A DNA stretch of 64,000 nucleotides from the NCBI RefSeq assembly GCF_035994945.1, contig NZ_CP108677.1:6200001-6264000 (forward strand), given 5' to 3'. Below are positions 36,163 to 44,602 of the stretch, piece by piece. The notes beneath the pieces were generated by a model, which saw only the letters and a program-made list of their open reading frames with translations, was not told the DNA's origin and ran no database searches. The position numbers and the translations under genes were made by a program. Numbering within the stretch: the first letter of the stretch is position 1; each line of letters begins with the position of its first letter. The stretch comes from Streptomyces sp. NBC_01216. Lineage in GTDB: Bacteria; Actinomycetota; Actinomycetes; Streptomycetales; Streptomycetaceae.

Positions 36163-36531
36163 TCAGGCCGCGCGCCGCATCTGGGACATCCGGATGGGGC
36201 GCGAGCCGGGACCACCGACGTGCGAGAAGGGCTGCTTCCGCCAGTCGAGACCCTGAGGCAGCGTCAGCAGTAGCGCGGTGTGCTGCTCCTGGGGTTCCAG
36301 GGACTCGTCCGCGGCGCGCGCGTCGGAGGCCGCGCGCCCGGTGCCGGTGCAGACCGTCAGGACGAACGGGTTCCACGGCGTCGGGCACAGGGCGTGCTCC
36401 GGAAGTGCGTCCTCGTCCGCGAGCAGCGCGATCGGCTGCGCGCAGTCCGGGCAGACGACCCGGAACATCTCGAAGGTGTCGTACGCGTCGAGCTCATCGG
36501 TCGTCTCGACCGATTCGACAGGCTCCTGCAT
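36163..36531 (-). CDS. Conserved Streptomyces hypothetical with CxxC motif
   Basis: Protein of 122 residues starting MQEPVESVETTDELDAYDTF. A CPDC pair (FRVVCPDCAQPIALLADEDAL) and further cysteines in HALCPTPWNPFVLTVCTGTG suggest a single zinc-binding site. The C-terminal half ends GPGSRPIRMSQMRRAA. ATG at 36531 has GGGGAG about seven bases upstream. I know it only as a conserved unknown in streptomycetes. It is divergent from the Lrp gene across 225 bp. Confidence 0.75.
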   Translation of the reverse strand: MQEPVESVETTDELDAYDTFEMFRVVCPDCAQPIALLADEDALPEHALCPTPWNPFVLTVCTGTGRAASDARAADESLEPQEQHTALLLTLPQGLDWRKQPFSHVGGPGSRPIRMSQMRRAA

Positions 36532-36756
36532 GGAGAATCTCCCCCTTGGGTGGGTCGACCAGGTACGTATGGCCTCGACCACAGCAAGCAATTCCCATGC
36601 GGCCGACCGCATAACCGTGAGGCGGCGATCCAGCCCTCCCGCAAACCTGTGACGTTCGTCACGTGCCTGTCGAAGGTGCCTCGGTGGCGCCCAAAGCGGC
36701 GCAAAGAGGCTGTCCGGGACTGTGCCGATCACCGGCCGGGGCAATAGGTTGACCGC

Positions 36757-37197
36757 ATGGAGGAGCTGGATCGTCAGATCGTAGAGTTGCTGGTCAAGGA
36801 CGGGCGCATGAGCTACACCGACCTGGGCAAGGCCACGGGCCTGTCCACGTCGGCCGTGCATCAGCGTGTCCGCCGCCTCGAGCAGCGCGGAGTCATCCGC
36901 GGTTATGCCGCCGTCGTCGACCCGGAGGCCGTCGGGCTGCCGCTGACCGCCTTCATCTCGGTCAAACCGTTCGACCCCAGCGCCCCCGACGACACCCCGG
37001 ACCGGCTCGCCGACCTCCCGGAGATCGAGGCGTGCCACAGCGTGGCGGGCGAGGAGAACTACATCCTCAAGGTGCGCGTCGCCACCCCGCTGGAGTTGGA
37101 GCACCTGCTCAGCCGCATCCGTTCGCAGGCCGGAGTCTCCAGCCGCACGACGGTCGTCCTCTCCACTCCGTACGAGGCCCGCCCCCCGCGCGTCTAG
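36757..37197 (+). CDS. Lrp/AsnC-family transcriptional regulator
   Basis: Feast/famine regulator of 146 residues. The helix-turn-helix is DGRMSYTDLGKATGLSTSAVHQRVRRLEQRG, and the RAM effector domain is AFISVKPFDPSAPDDTPDRL...IEACHSVAGEENYILKVRV. The GEENYILKVR segment is the classic Lrp signature. No ribosome-binding site is present; TAGGTT at 36745-36750 ends six bases before the ATG, typical of a leaderless message. The effector is unknown. Confidence 0.93.
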   Translation: MEELDRQIVELLVKDGRMSYTDLGKATGLSTSAVHQRVRRLEQRGVIRGYAAVVDPEAVGLPLTAFISVKPFDPSAPDDTPDRLADLPEIEACHSVAGEENYILKVRVATPLELEHLLSRIRSQAGVSSRTTVVLSTPYEARPPRV

Positions 37198-37259
37198 TGC
37201 CCCGTCGGGCGACACTCCCTGACGGCGATCATCGCCTGTCACGGCACTAGCCTGGTCGC

Positions 37260-38879
37260 ATGAGCGAGTACGAACACCGCACCGTGCTGCTGCGCGGTGG
37301 AGAAGTCCACAGCCCGGCCGACCCCTTCGCCACGGCCATGGTGGTGGAGCGTGGCCACGTCGCCTGGGTGGGCTCGGAGGGCGCGGCCGACGCCTTCGCC
37401 TCCGGGGCGGACGAGGTGGTCGACCTCGAAGGCGCCCTGGTCACTCCCGCGTTCGTCGACGCCCACGTGCACACCACCGCCACCGGCCTCGCGCTGACCG
37501 GGCTCGACCTCTCCGCCGCCGCCACCCTCGCCGAGGCGACGGAGCTGGTCCGCGCCCACGCCGCGGCACGCCCCGGCGACCGGGTCCTGATCGGTCACGG
37601 CTGGGACGCCTCCCGCTGGCCCGAGCGACGGGCTCCGCGCCGCGACGAGCTCGACGAGCTCACCGGCGGACGCCCGCTCTACCTGACCCGGATCGACGTC
37701 CACTCCGCCGTCGTCACCACCGCGCTGCTCGACCTCGTGCCGGGCGTCCGCGAGCTCGACGGCTTCGGGGACGGCGGGCCGCTGACCGGCGACGCCCACC
37801 ACGCCGTCCGAGCCGCCGCCTACGCGGCGCTCTCGCCCGCCCAGCGCACCGGCGCGCAGCGCGCGGCCCGCGCCCACGCGGCCTCGCTCGGCATCGGCAC
37901 CCTGCACGAGTGCGGCGGCCCGGAGATCTCATCGGAGGGCGACTTCACCGGCTTGCTGGACCTCGCGCGCGAGGAGGCGGGGCCGCGGGTCGTCGGCTAC
38001 TGGGCCGATCTCGACGTCGACCGGGCCCGGGCGCTGGGAGCCGTCGGCGCCGCGGGTGACCTCTTCGCCGACGGTTCCCTCGGGTCGCACACCGCCTGCC
38101 TGCACGACCCCTACGCCGACCACCCCGCCGAGGGACACACCGGCGTCGCCGCCCTCGACGCCGGCACGATCGCCGCCCACGTCGTCGCCTGTGCCGAGAG
38201 CGGGCTCCAGGCCGGCTTCCACGCCATCGGCGACGCCGCCGTCGCCGCCGTCGTCGACGGCGTGCGCTCCGCCGCCGAGAAGGTCGGTCTCGCCCGGATC
38301 CGGGCCGGCCGCCATCGCGTCGAACACGCCGAGATGCTGACTCCCGAGACCGTCGCCGCCTTCGCCGAGCTGGGCCTCACCGCCTCCGTCCAGCCGGCCT
38401 TCGACGCTGCCTGGGGCGGCGATGAGGGCATGTACGCGGCGCGCCTCGGCCCGCGGCGGGCCCGCACCCTCAACCCCTACGCCGCGCTGCTGCGCGCCGG
38501 TGTGCCGCTGGCCTTCGGCTCGGACAGCCCGGTCACCCCGCTCGACCCCTGGGGGACCGTCCGGGCCGCCGCCTTCCACCGCACCGCGGAGCACCGGATC
38601 TCCGTCCGCGCCGCCTTCACCGCCCATACCAGGGGCGGCTGGCGCGCGGTGGGCCGTGACGACGCCGGCACCCTGGTGCCCGGGGCCCCCGCCGACTACG
38701 CGGTCTGGCGCACCGACGAACTGGTGGTGCAGGCCCCCGACGACCGGGTGGCCCGCTGGTCGACCGACCCCCGCTCCGGGACTCCCGGCCTGCCCGACCT
38801 GACGCCCGGCCGCGCCCTGCCGGTGTGCCTGCGCACGGTGGTGTCCGGCCGTACCGTCTTCGTGCGTCCGAACGAGTGA
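37260..38879 (+). CDS. Metal-dependent amidohydrolase (YtcJ-like)
   Basis: TIM-barrel amidohydrolase of 539 residues. It has the metal-binding HxH in TPAFVDAHVHTTATGLAL, a middle AGDLFADGSLGSHTACLHDPY, later histidines in GFHAIGDAAVAAVVDGV and GRHRVEHAEMLTPETVAAF, and the catalytic aspartate in LAFGSDSPVTPLDPWGTVRA. This arrangement is that of the YtcJ/AepA group with unknown natural substrate. TAGCCT at 37248-37253 lies six bases before the ATG, again suggesting a leaderless transcript. Confidence 0.88.
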   Translation: MSEYEHRTVLLRGGEVHSPADPFATAMVVERGHVAWVGSEGAADAFASGADEVVDLEGALVTPAFVDAHVHTTATGLALTGLDLSAAATLAEATELVRAHAAARPGDRVLIGHGWDASRWPERRAPRRDELDELTGGRPLYLTRIDVHSAVVTTALLDLVPGVRELDGFGDGGPLTGDAHHAVRAAAYAALSPAQRTGAQRAARAHAASLGIGTLHECGGPEISSEGDFTGLLDLAREEAGPRVVGYWADLDVDRARALGAVGAAGDLFADGSLGSHTACLHDPYADHPAEGHTGVAALDAGTIAAHVVACAESGLQAGFHAIGDAAVAAVVDGVRSAAEKVGLARIRAGRHRVEHAEMLTPETVAAFAELGLTASVQPAFDAAWGGDEGMYAARLGPRRARTLNPYAALLRAGVPLAFGSDSPVTPLDPWGTVRAAAFHRTAEHRISVRAAFTAHTRGGWRAVGRDDAGTLVPGAPADYAVWRTDELVVQAPDDRVARWSTDPRSGTPGLPDLTPGRALPVCLRTVVSGRTVFVRPNE

Positions 38880-39397
38880 CGCAGGGGCGTTCCGTTCCGC
38901 CGATCGTTGATCCACGGCTTCGTCGCGACCCGCTGGAGCCCCATCGCTGACCAGGCACGATGAGAGGTATCCGCAGGTCGAACGAGTGTTGACAGCGAAC
39001 CGTCACCGGCCGGTAGGTTCGGCGGGTCCACCACAGGACGTCCGACCGGGTTCACACCTCCACGCAGTCGTCGAACGCCGCTGGGTCAAGGGACGGTGCG
39101 CCGCAACCGGGCACCGTACCCGGAGCCAGGTTCAGCGCCCGCGCCTCGGGGGCGAGGGAAGGTTTCTCCGGCGGAAGGTGCGACCCGGGTGGGGCCCGGA
39201 CGTTCAGTAGACAACGGCTCTCGGTCGACCCGCAGCCAGCGGGACCCAGGTCGGCCCGAAGGACCCCGGGCCCCCATCCCGCGCCGTCCCGCGGGCGTTC
39301 CACGCGGCCGCCCCGTGTCCTCGATCGGCCCACCGCGGCCGGGCCGTCGGAGGGCTCGCTATGGTGGGGGTTCGCGTAAGCATCCGAAGGGGCAGTA
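38880..39397 (+). other. 518-bp region without a recognisable gene; promoter-like sequence and long leader of ppm1
   Basis: No ORF here has convincing composition. A near-consensus promoter is present: TTGACA at 38989-38994 and TAGGTT at 39014-39019 (19-bp spacer). If used, it would create a leader of about 370 bases before the GTG of ppm1, with several possible stems such as acggtgc/gcaccgt (39093-39118). No known riboswitch class is recognised. A regulatory leader or an independent small RNA are both possible. Confidence 0.45.
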
Positions 39398-40177
39398 GTG
39401 GACGACGGTGGCCAGAGGCGTTACGGCCCGCTCGGCAGAGCCTTGGTGATCATTCCGACCTACAACGAGGCGGAGAACATCAGGCCCATCGTCTCTCGGG
39501 TGCGGGCGGCCGTACCCGAGGCGCACGTCCTGGTGGCCGACGACAACAGCCCCGACGGCACGGGCAAGTTCGCCGACGAGCTCGCCGCCGAGGACGACCA
39601 CGTCCACGTACTGCACCGCCAGGGCAAGGAAGGGCTCGGCGCGGCCTATCTGGCCGGCTTCCGCTGGGGCGTCCAGCACGGCTACGGCGTCCTCGTCGAG
39701 ATGGACGCGGACGGGTCCCACCAGCCGGAGGAACTGCCCCGGCTGCTCACCGCGCTCAAGGGCGCGGACCTGGTGCTCGGCTCCCGCTGGGTGCCGGGCG
39801 GCCGGATCGTCAACTGGCCCAAGTCCCGCGAGTTCATCTCACGCGGCGGCAGCCTCTACTCGCGGGTGCTGCTCGACGTGCCGATCCGCGACGTCACCGG
39901 TGGCTACCGGGCCTTCCGCAAGGAGACCCTGGAGGGACTGGGCCTCGACGACGTCGCCTCGGCCGGGTACTGCTTCCAGGTCGACCTGGCCCGCCGCGCC
40001 GTCGCCGCCGGCTTCCACGTCGTGGAGGTCCCCATCACCTTCGTGGAGCGTGAGGTCGGCGACTCCAAGATGAGCCGGGACATCCTCGTCGAGGCGCTGT
40101 GGCGGGTCACCGGCTGGGGCCTCACGGCCCGCGCCAACAAGGTGGGCAGGCTCCTCGGCCGCAGGTCCGCGAGCTGA
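39398..40177 (+). CDS. ppm1: Polyprenol-phosphate mannosyltransferase Ppm1
   Basis: GT2-family enzyme of 259 residues that transfers mannose from GDP-mannose to polyprenyl phosphate at the inner face of the membrane. It feeds protein O-mannosylation (Pmt) and periplasmic mannosyltransferases. Motifs are ALVIIPTYNEAENIRPIVSR, VLVADDNSPDGTGKFADEL, the metal-binding VEMDADGSHQPEELPRLL, and FVEREVGDSKMS. It matches the catalytic D2 part of mycobacterial Ppm1 without the Lnt-like domain, as in Streptomyces where Lnt is separate. GTG at 39398 has AAGGGG upstream. Confidence 0.92.
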   Translation: MDDGGQRRYGPLGRALVIIPTYNEAENIRPIVSRVRAAVPEAHVLVADDNSPDGTGKFADELAAEDDHVHVLHRQGKEGLGAAYLAGFRWGVQHGYGVLVEMDADGSHQPEELPRLLTALKGADLVLGSRWVPGGRIVNWPKSREFISRGGSLYSRVLLDVPIRDVTGGYRAFRKETLEGLGLDDVASAGYCFQVDLARRAVAAGFHVVEVPITFVEREVGDSKMSRDILVEALWRVTGWGLTARANKVGRLLGRRSAS

Positions 40178-40223
40178 TCCCGCCTTTACGACGTTCCGGC
40201 GCGGCTCCAGGCACACTGGGGGC

Positions 40224-40814
40224 ATGACGACCGGCACACCGCCTCCCTCTGCCCCCAGGCGCTCCCGCGCGCGTACGTTCCTGCCGGTGACCCTCGCCGT
40301 CTGGCTGGTCCTGGAGATCTGGCTGCTCACCGTGGTGGCGGGCGCGGCCGGCGGACTGACGGTCTTCGCCCTGCTGGTCGGGGGCGCCGTGCTCGGCGCC
40401 GTGGTGATCAAACGGGCGGGCCGACGTGCCTTCGAGAACCTCACGCGGACCTTCCAGCAGGCGGAGGCCGCGGCACGTTCCGGAGAGGTCCCGTCCGCCG
40501 GGCGCGCGGGCACGGACGACCGCAACGGCTTCCTGATGCTGGGCGGTCTGCTGCTGATGATCCCCGGCCTGATCTCCGACGCGGCCGGTCTGCTGCTGCT
40601 CGTGCCGTGGTTCCGCTCCTTCCTCGGACGCCACGCCGAGAAGGCCGTCGAGCGCCGCGTGAGCGCCGCGCCCTCCGGCAGCCTCCAGGACGCCTTCCAG
40701 CAGGCCCGCATGCGGCGCCCGGACGGGAAGGTCGTGCAGGGCGAGGTCATCCGTGAGGAGCCTTCTCCCGGCCCGCGGGGGCCTGGTGAGTCCCGCCCGC
40801 CGCTGACGCCCTGA
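40224..40814 (+). CDS. fxsA: FxsA family membrane protein
   Basis: Cytoplasmic membrane protein of 196 residues. It has two N-terminal helices (LPVTLAVWLVLEIWLLTVVAG and TVFALLVGGAVLGAVVI), the typical KRAGRRAFENLTRTFQQAEAA amphipathic segment, and the conserved NGFLMLGGLLLMIPGLISDAAGLLLLVPWFR that defines the family. The E. coli member relieves phage T7 exclusion by F plasmids; the physiological role in actinobacteria is unknown. It is commonly placed between ppm1 and rbpA in streptomycetes, as here. Confidence 0.9.
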   Translation: MTTGTPPPSAPRRSRARTFLPVTLAVWLVLEIWLLTVVAGAAGGLTVFALLVGGAVLGAVVIKRAGRRAFENLTRTFQQAEAAARSGEVPSAGRAGTDDRNGFLMLGGLLLMIPGLISDAAGLLLLVPWFRSFLGRHAEKAVERRVSAAPSGSLQDAFQQARMRRPDGKVVQGEVIREEPSPGPRGPGESRPPLTP

Positions 40815-40930
40815 TGCTGGACCCCGCGAGCTGAGCCCGCGCCCCGAAGCCCACGGGCCGGGCACGCGGCCCGGGAGGTTCCGCCCGGGGACGGCTCGGG
40901 TCCTGCCCCCTGTCGTCCCGGCGGCGAGGC

Positions 40931-40966
40931 CGGGGGAGCACGCACGACCGGGGGAGCACGCACGAC
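40931..40966 (+). repeat. Perfect tandem duplication of 18 bp
   Basis: cgggggagcacgcacgac occurs twice head to tail (40931-40948 and 40949-40966), immediately before the terminator stem. Recent slippage is the likely origin. Confidence 0.85.
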
Positions 40967-41012
40967 GCCGAGGGGCTCGGCACACCGGCTGGTGTGCCGA
41001 GCCCCTCGGCGT
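40965..41012. terminator. Bidirectional terminator between fxsA and rbpA
   Basis: A 22-bp perfect stem (40965-40986 with 40991-41012, core ccgaggggctcggcacacc) closes the four-base loop ggct. It lies between convergent genes, 20 bp from the rbpA stop. It is one of the strongest hairpins in the window. Confidence 0.9.
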
Positions 41013-41032
41013 TGCTCGGGCCGTGACGTCCG

Positions 41033-41407
41033 TCAGGCGGACTTGCGGCTGTCGCGCGGATGCACCGCGATGTTCATGGCGCCGGACCGCAGGACCGCCA
41101 GCCTCTCGGCCAGCACCTCCTCCAGCTCCTCACGGGTGCGTCGCTCCATCAGCATGTCCCAGTGCGTACGCGCCGGCTTGCCCTTCTTCTCCTCGGGGCC
41201 GTCCCCGTCCACCAGGAGTGCCTGGATTCCGCAGACCTTGCACTCCCACTCCGGCGGAATTTCCGCTTCCACCGAGAAGGGCATCTCGAAACGATGGCCC
41301 TTCTCGCATGCGTACTCCACGGCCTGGCGCGGGGCCAGATCGATGCCGCGGTCGGTCTCGTAGCTGGTCACCACGAGGCGCGTGCCGCGAAGAGCTCGCT
41401 CACTCAT
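41033..41407 (-). CDS. rbpA: RNA polymerase-binding protein RbpA
   Basis: Actinobacteria-specific transcription factor of 124 residues. It binds RNA polymerase and the principal sigma factor (HrdB) and stabilises the open complex. The central core carries the zinc-site residues in YACEKGHRFEMPF and PPEWECKVCGIQAL. The C-terminal sigma-interaction domain includes RTHWDMLMERRTREELEEVL. The N-terminus SERALRGTRLVVTSYETDRG matches Streptomyces RbpA. A sigma-R type promoter lies 62-88 bp upstream, consistent with its known induction by thiol stress and rifampicin. Confidence 0.96.
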   Translation of the reverse strand: MSERALRGTRLVVTSYETDRGIDLAPRQAVEYACEKGHRFEMPFSVEAEIPPEWECKVCGIQALLVDGDGPEEKKGKPARTHWDMLMERRTREELEEVLAERLAVLRSGAMNIAVHPRDSRKSA

Positions 41408-41468
41408 GAATCGTGCCTCCCGGGCTTGTCGCCCACAGGACAGGTGTCGCTGTCGTCGTCATCCGGTC

Positions 41469-41495
41469 AACGTCCGGTCGGCGGTAAAGATTCCC
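41469..41495 (-). promoter_or_regulatory. Sigma-R type promoter of rbpA
   Basis: On the minus strand GGGAAT (41490-41495) is followed by 18 bases and GTT (41469-41471), an exact match to the SigR/SigH consensus GGGAAT-N18-GTT. It is positioned about 62 bases before the rbpA start. rbpA is a known member of the disulfide-stress regulon in S. coelicolor. Confidence 0.85.
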
Positions 41496-41662
41496 GTTCC
41501 GGGTCATGCGTCGCCCGTCGTGCCGCCCCTTGTTCTACCCACCAGTGCCCGGTTTGTCACATCTGGCAGCAGATGTCACCCAGCGTCTTCACTAAGTCAG
41601 TACGCAGTAACGGTCCGCCTGGTAGGCCAAAGGCGTATACTACCGGCCTTTCACTTCCGCGT

Positions 41663-43018
41663 CTAAATCCGGTCGGGAACCGGGTTGCCCGCGGCGGCCA
41701 CCGCCCGCCGCACCGGTACCCGTGCGAGGAGCGCGAAGCCGACGGCGAAGAAGATCACCAGGGAGATGATGGCGTCCCGGTAGCTGCCGGTGAGCTGGTA
41801 CGCGAGACCGAACACCAGCGGGCCCAGCCAGCTGAGGCCGCGGTCGCTCATCTCGTACGCGGAGAAGTACTCGGCCTCCTTGCCGCGCGGCACCAGATGG
41901 GAGAACAGCGACCGTGACAGCGCCTGGCTGCCGCCCAGGACCAGTCCGATGGCAGCCGCCAGCAGGAAGAAGGCCACCGGGGCCCCGGGCGGCAGGAAGT
42001 AACCGGCGGCCAGGATCGACGTCCAGACGAGCAGGGACGCGAGGATCGTGCGCTTGGCGCCGTACGAACGGGCCAGTCGCCCCATGCCGAGGGCGCCCGC
42101 GATCGCCAGGACCTGCACCAGTAGTACGGCGGTGATGAGTGTCGTCTGGTCCAGTCCCAGCTCCTCGGAGCCGTACACGGACGCCTGTGAGATGACCGTC
42201 TGCACACCGTCGTTGTAGATCAGGTACGCCAGCAGGAAGGAGAGCGTCAGGGGGTGGCGCCGCATGTCCTTGAGAGTCGCCCTCAGCTGTCGCCAGCCGC
42301 TGCCCACCCTGCCCTCCCCGCCCTGCGGGACCCGGCGGTCGCGAAGGCGCCGCAGTGGCACCAGAGTGAAGGCGCCCCACCACAGACCCGCCGAGGCCAG
42401 GCAGATCCGCACCGCCGTTCCCTCCGAGACCCTGAAGGAGTCATGGCCGGAGTACAGGACCAGGTTCAGTACGAGGACCAGGGCGCCCGAGGTGTAGCCG
42501 AAGGCCCAGCCACGTGAGGAGACCGCGTCCCGCTCGTCGGGCTCCGCGATCTGGGGCAGGTAGGCGTTGTAGAGCACCATCGAGACCGACAGCGAGGCGT
42601 TCGCCACGATCAGCAGGAACGCGCCCAGCAGATAGCGGTCGCCGCCCAGGAAGAACATGCACGTCGTGGCCGCCGCGCCGGTGTAGGCCGCGACGGCGAG
42701 CAGCGGCTTCTTGCGGCCCGTGCGGTCCGCCGCCGCGCCCACCAGCGGCATCAGCAGTACCGCCACCACGATCGAGACCGAGATGGCGTAGGGGAAGAGC
42801 GATCCGGCCCGCACGGGTATGCCCAGCGGGTGGACGAATCCCTCCGCGTCGGCCGCCCGCTTGGCGACGGCGGTCAGATAGGGACCGAGGAACACGGTCA
42901 CCACGCTCGTCGAGTAGACCGAGCACGCGAAGTCGTAGAAGTACCAGCCGCGCTGTTCGCGCTTGCGGCCGGCCGGATCGGTGGTGTGCTCCTCCGGCTC
43001 GGCGATGTTGGCGGTCAA
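41663..43018 (-). CDS. UMF1/Atg22-like MFS transporter
   Basis: Membrane protein of 451 residues with about 12 helices. The N-terminal signature RGWYFYDFACSVYSTSVVTVFLGPYL and the DRTGRKKPLLA loop identify the Atg22/UMF1 branch of the major facilitators, whose yeast founder exports amino acids from the vacuole. Later landmarks are LAYLIYNDGVQTVISQASVYGSEELGLD and GGSQALSRSLFSHLVPRGKEAEYFS. The GGSQALSRS segment is conserved in bacterial members. Substrate unknown. Confidence 0.9.
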   Translation of the reverse strand: MTANIAEPEEHTTDPAGRKREQRGWYFYDFACSVYSTSVVTVFLGPYLTAVAKRAADAEGFVHPLGIPVRAGSLFPYAISVSIVVAVLLMPLVGAAADRTGRKKPLLAVAAYTGAAATTCMFFLGGDRYLLGAFLLIVANASLSVSMVLYNAYLPQIAEPDERDAVSSRGWAFGYTSGALVLVLNLVLYSGHDSFRVSEGTAVRICLASAGLWWGAFTLVPLRRLRDRRVPQGGEGRVGSGWRQLRATLKDMRRHPLTLSFLLAYLIYNDGVQTVISQASVYGSEELGLDQTTLITAVLLVQVLAIAGALGMGRLARSYGAKRTILASLLVWTSILAAGYFLPPGAPVAFFLLAAAIGLVLGGSQALSRSLFSHLVPRGKEAEYFSAYEMSDRGLSWLGPLVFGLAYQLTGSYRDAIISLVIFFAVGFALLARVPVRRAVAAAGNPVPDRI

Positions 43019-43059
43019 GCCGCGGCCCCCTCGTTCGTTCCCGTGGTGCTGCCGTGGGA

Positions 43060-43824
43060 TCAGGCCCAGGCTCCCCGGTCGGTCATGACCGACCGCAGCG
43101 TCTCCAGATGATCGGTCATGATGCCATCCACCCCCAGGTCGAGGAGAGAGTGCATCTCCTCCGAATTATTGATGGTCCATACATGCACCTGGAGGCCGCG
43201 CGCGTGCGCCTCACGGACGAACCGGCGGTCGACCACCGGGACCCCGGCCTGGCTCCGGGGCACCTGCGCGGCGACCGCGCCCGCCCGCACCGCCGCCGGG
43301 ATGCCCAGGGAGCGCAGCCGCAGGCCGAGGATGCCCCGCACGCCGTACGAGGTGGCCAGCCGGGGTCCGGCCAGCCGCCGCGCCCGAGCGATCCGGCTCT
43401 CCGTGAAGGACCCCACGCAGATCCGGTCCCAGGCCCCCGTCCTGCGGATCAGGTCGATCAGCGGGACGAGTGAGGACTCGGCCTTGAGGTCGACGTTCCA
43501 GCGGGCCTCCGGGAACTCCTCCAGCAGCTCCTCGAAGAGCGGCAGCGGTTCCTTTCCCGCCACCCGCGCCTCCCGTACCGCCTCCCAGGGCAGTTCCCGG
43601 ATCCGGCCCGTCGCGTCCGTGACCCGGTCGAGGGTCGCGTCGTGGAAGGCGACCAGGGCGCCGTCCGCGGTCGTGTGCACGTCGGTCTCGAAATAGCGGT
43701 ATCCGGCCTCGGTGGCGCGCCGGAAGGCGGCGGTGGTGTTCTCCAGGCCGTCGGCCGTGCCGCCCCGGTGGGCGAACGGGATGGGGGACGGGTGGTCCAG
43801 GTAGGGGTGGCGTACGCGAGTCAC
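43060..43824 (-). CDS. Glycerophosphodiester phosphodiesterase
   Basis: GDPD-family enzyme of 254 residues that hydrolyses glycerophosphodiesters to glycerol 3-phosphate plus an alcohol, with a divalent metal. Active-site residues are the HRG of PIPFAHRGGTADGLENT, the ETDVH of YRYFETDVHTTADG, and AFHDATLDRVTD. The C-terminal VWTINNSEEMHSLLDLGVDGIMTDH is the classic family end. There is no signal peptide, so it is intracellular. GTG at 43824 overlaps the stop of the upstream membrane gene by four bases. Confidence 0.92.
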   Translation of the reverse strand: MTRVRHPYLDHPSPIPFAHRGGTADGLENTTAAFRRATEAGYRYFETDVHTTADGALVAFHDATLDRVTDATGRIRELPWEAVREARVAGKEPLPLFEELLEEFPEARWNVDLKAESSLVPLIDLIRRTGAWDRICVGSFTESRIARARRLAGPRLATSYGVRGILGLRLRSLGIPAAVRAGAVAAQVPRSQAGVPVVDRRFVREAHARGLQVHVWTINNSEEMHSLLDLGVDGIMTDHLETLRSVMTDRGAWA

Positions 43825-44501
43825 CGCCGCAGTATGGCCTGTCCGGGTGTCGCGGTGGTGGCCGCGGTGCCGCCGGCCGTCTCCTCCGGGACGGCGAAAC
43901 GCCGCAGGAAGAACTGGGCGAGCGGCCCGATGCTCAGGGCGTACAGCACCGTCCCCACGCCGACGGAGCCGCCCAGCAGGAAACCGGTGGCGACGACGGC
44001 CACCTCGATCGCCGTGCGGACCAGGCGGATCGAGCGGCCGGTGAGGCGGTGCAACCCGGTCATCAGGCCGTCGCGCGGGCCCGGGCCCAGCCGGGCGGCG
44101 ATGTAGAGACCGGTGGCCACCCCGTTGAGCACGATGCCGGCCAGGAGCAGGGAGACGCGCGCGAGCGCGCCGCGCGCGTCCGGGAGAAGGGCGAGCGTCC
44201 CGTCCATGGCCAGGCCGACCACGAAGACGTTCGAGACGGTGCCCAGGCCGGGCTTCTGTCGGAGCGGGATCCACAGCAACAGGACGATCGCCCCCACCGC
44301 GATCGACACGACGCCGATCGTCAGCCCGCACCGTCCGGCGAGACCCTGGTGGAGGACGCCCCAGGGCTCCAGGCCCAGTCCGGCGCGGACCAGGAGGGCC
44401 GAACTGATCCCGTACAGCGTCAGCCCGAGGGCGAGCTGGGTGAGCCGGCGAGGCAGCCGGCGTCCGGTGAGCCGGGCGCGGAGGCCGGAGTCGGTGGACA
44501 A
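43821..44501 (-). CDS. YczE/YitT-like integral membrane protein
   Basis: Membrane protein of 226 residues with five hydrophobic segments (LTQLALGLTLYGISSALLVRAGLGLEPWGVLHQGLA, VSIAVGAIVLLLWIPL, and the ARLGPGPRDGLMTGLHRLTG loop). The GLGPxPRDGL loop is the YczE-family mark. The divergent gene is a MocR/GntR regulator. The YczR-YczE pairing is a recurrent one in Gram-positive bacteria, where YczE is presumed to be a transporter under control of the PLP-binding regulator. The ligand is unknown. Confidence 0.87.
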   Translation of the reverse strand: MSTDSGLRARLTGRRLPRRLTQLALGLTLYGISSALLVRAGLGLEPWGVLHQGLAGRCGLTIGVVSIAVGAIVLLLWIPLRQKPGLGTVSNVFVVGLAMDGTLALLPDARGALARVSLLLAGIVLNGVATGLYIAARLGPGPRDGLMTGLHRLTGRSIRLVRTAIEVAVVATGFLLGGSVGVGTVLYALSIGPLAQFFLRRFAVPEETAGGTAATTATPGQAILRR

Positions 44502-44523
44502 GAAGTGCCCCCTGTGTGGTGGT

Positions 44524-44597
44524 GGTGGACTGACTCATGTCACTCTGTGGCGGGGGAATGGATGTCAACCATGGCCAATTCGATGAAGGTGGACTGA
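44524..44597 (+). promoter_or_regulatory. Direct repeats between yczE-like and MocR genes
   Basis: GGTGGACTGA occurs at 44524-44533 and again at 44588-44597, 64 bp apart (about six helical turns). Both lie in the 101-bp gap between the divergent genes. MocR regulators typically bind distant direct repeats, so this pair is a good candidate operator. The second copy ends five bases before the regulator ATG, which would allow autorepression. Confidence 0.6.
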
Positions 44598-44602
44598 TTT
44601 CC

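Noticed and set aside
39052..39398. ORFs on both strands in the gap before ppm1
   Set aside because: Low-complexity composition, no start signals, and both strands equally open; a leader or RNA is a better explanation.
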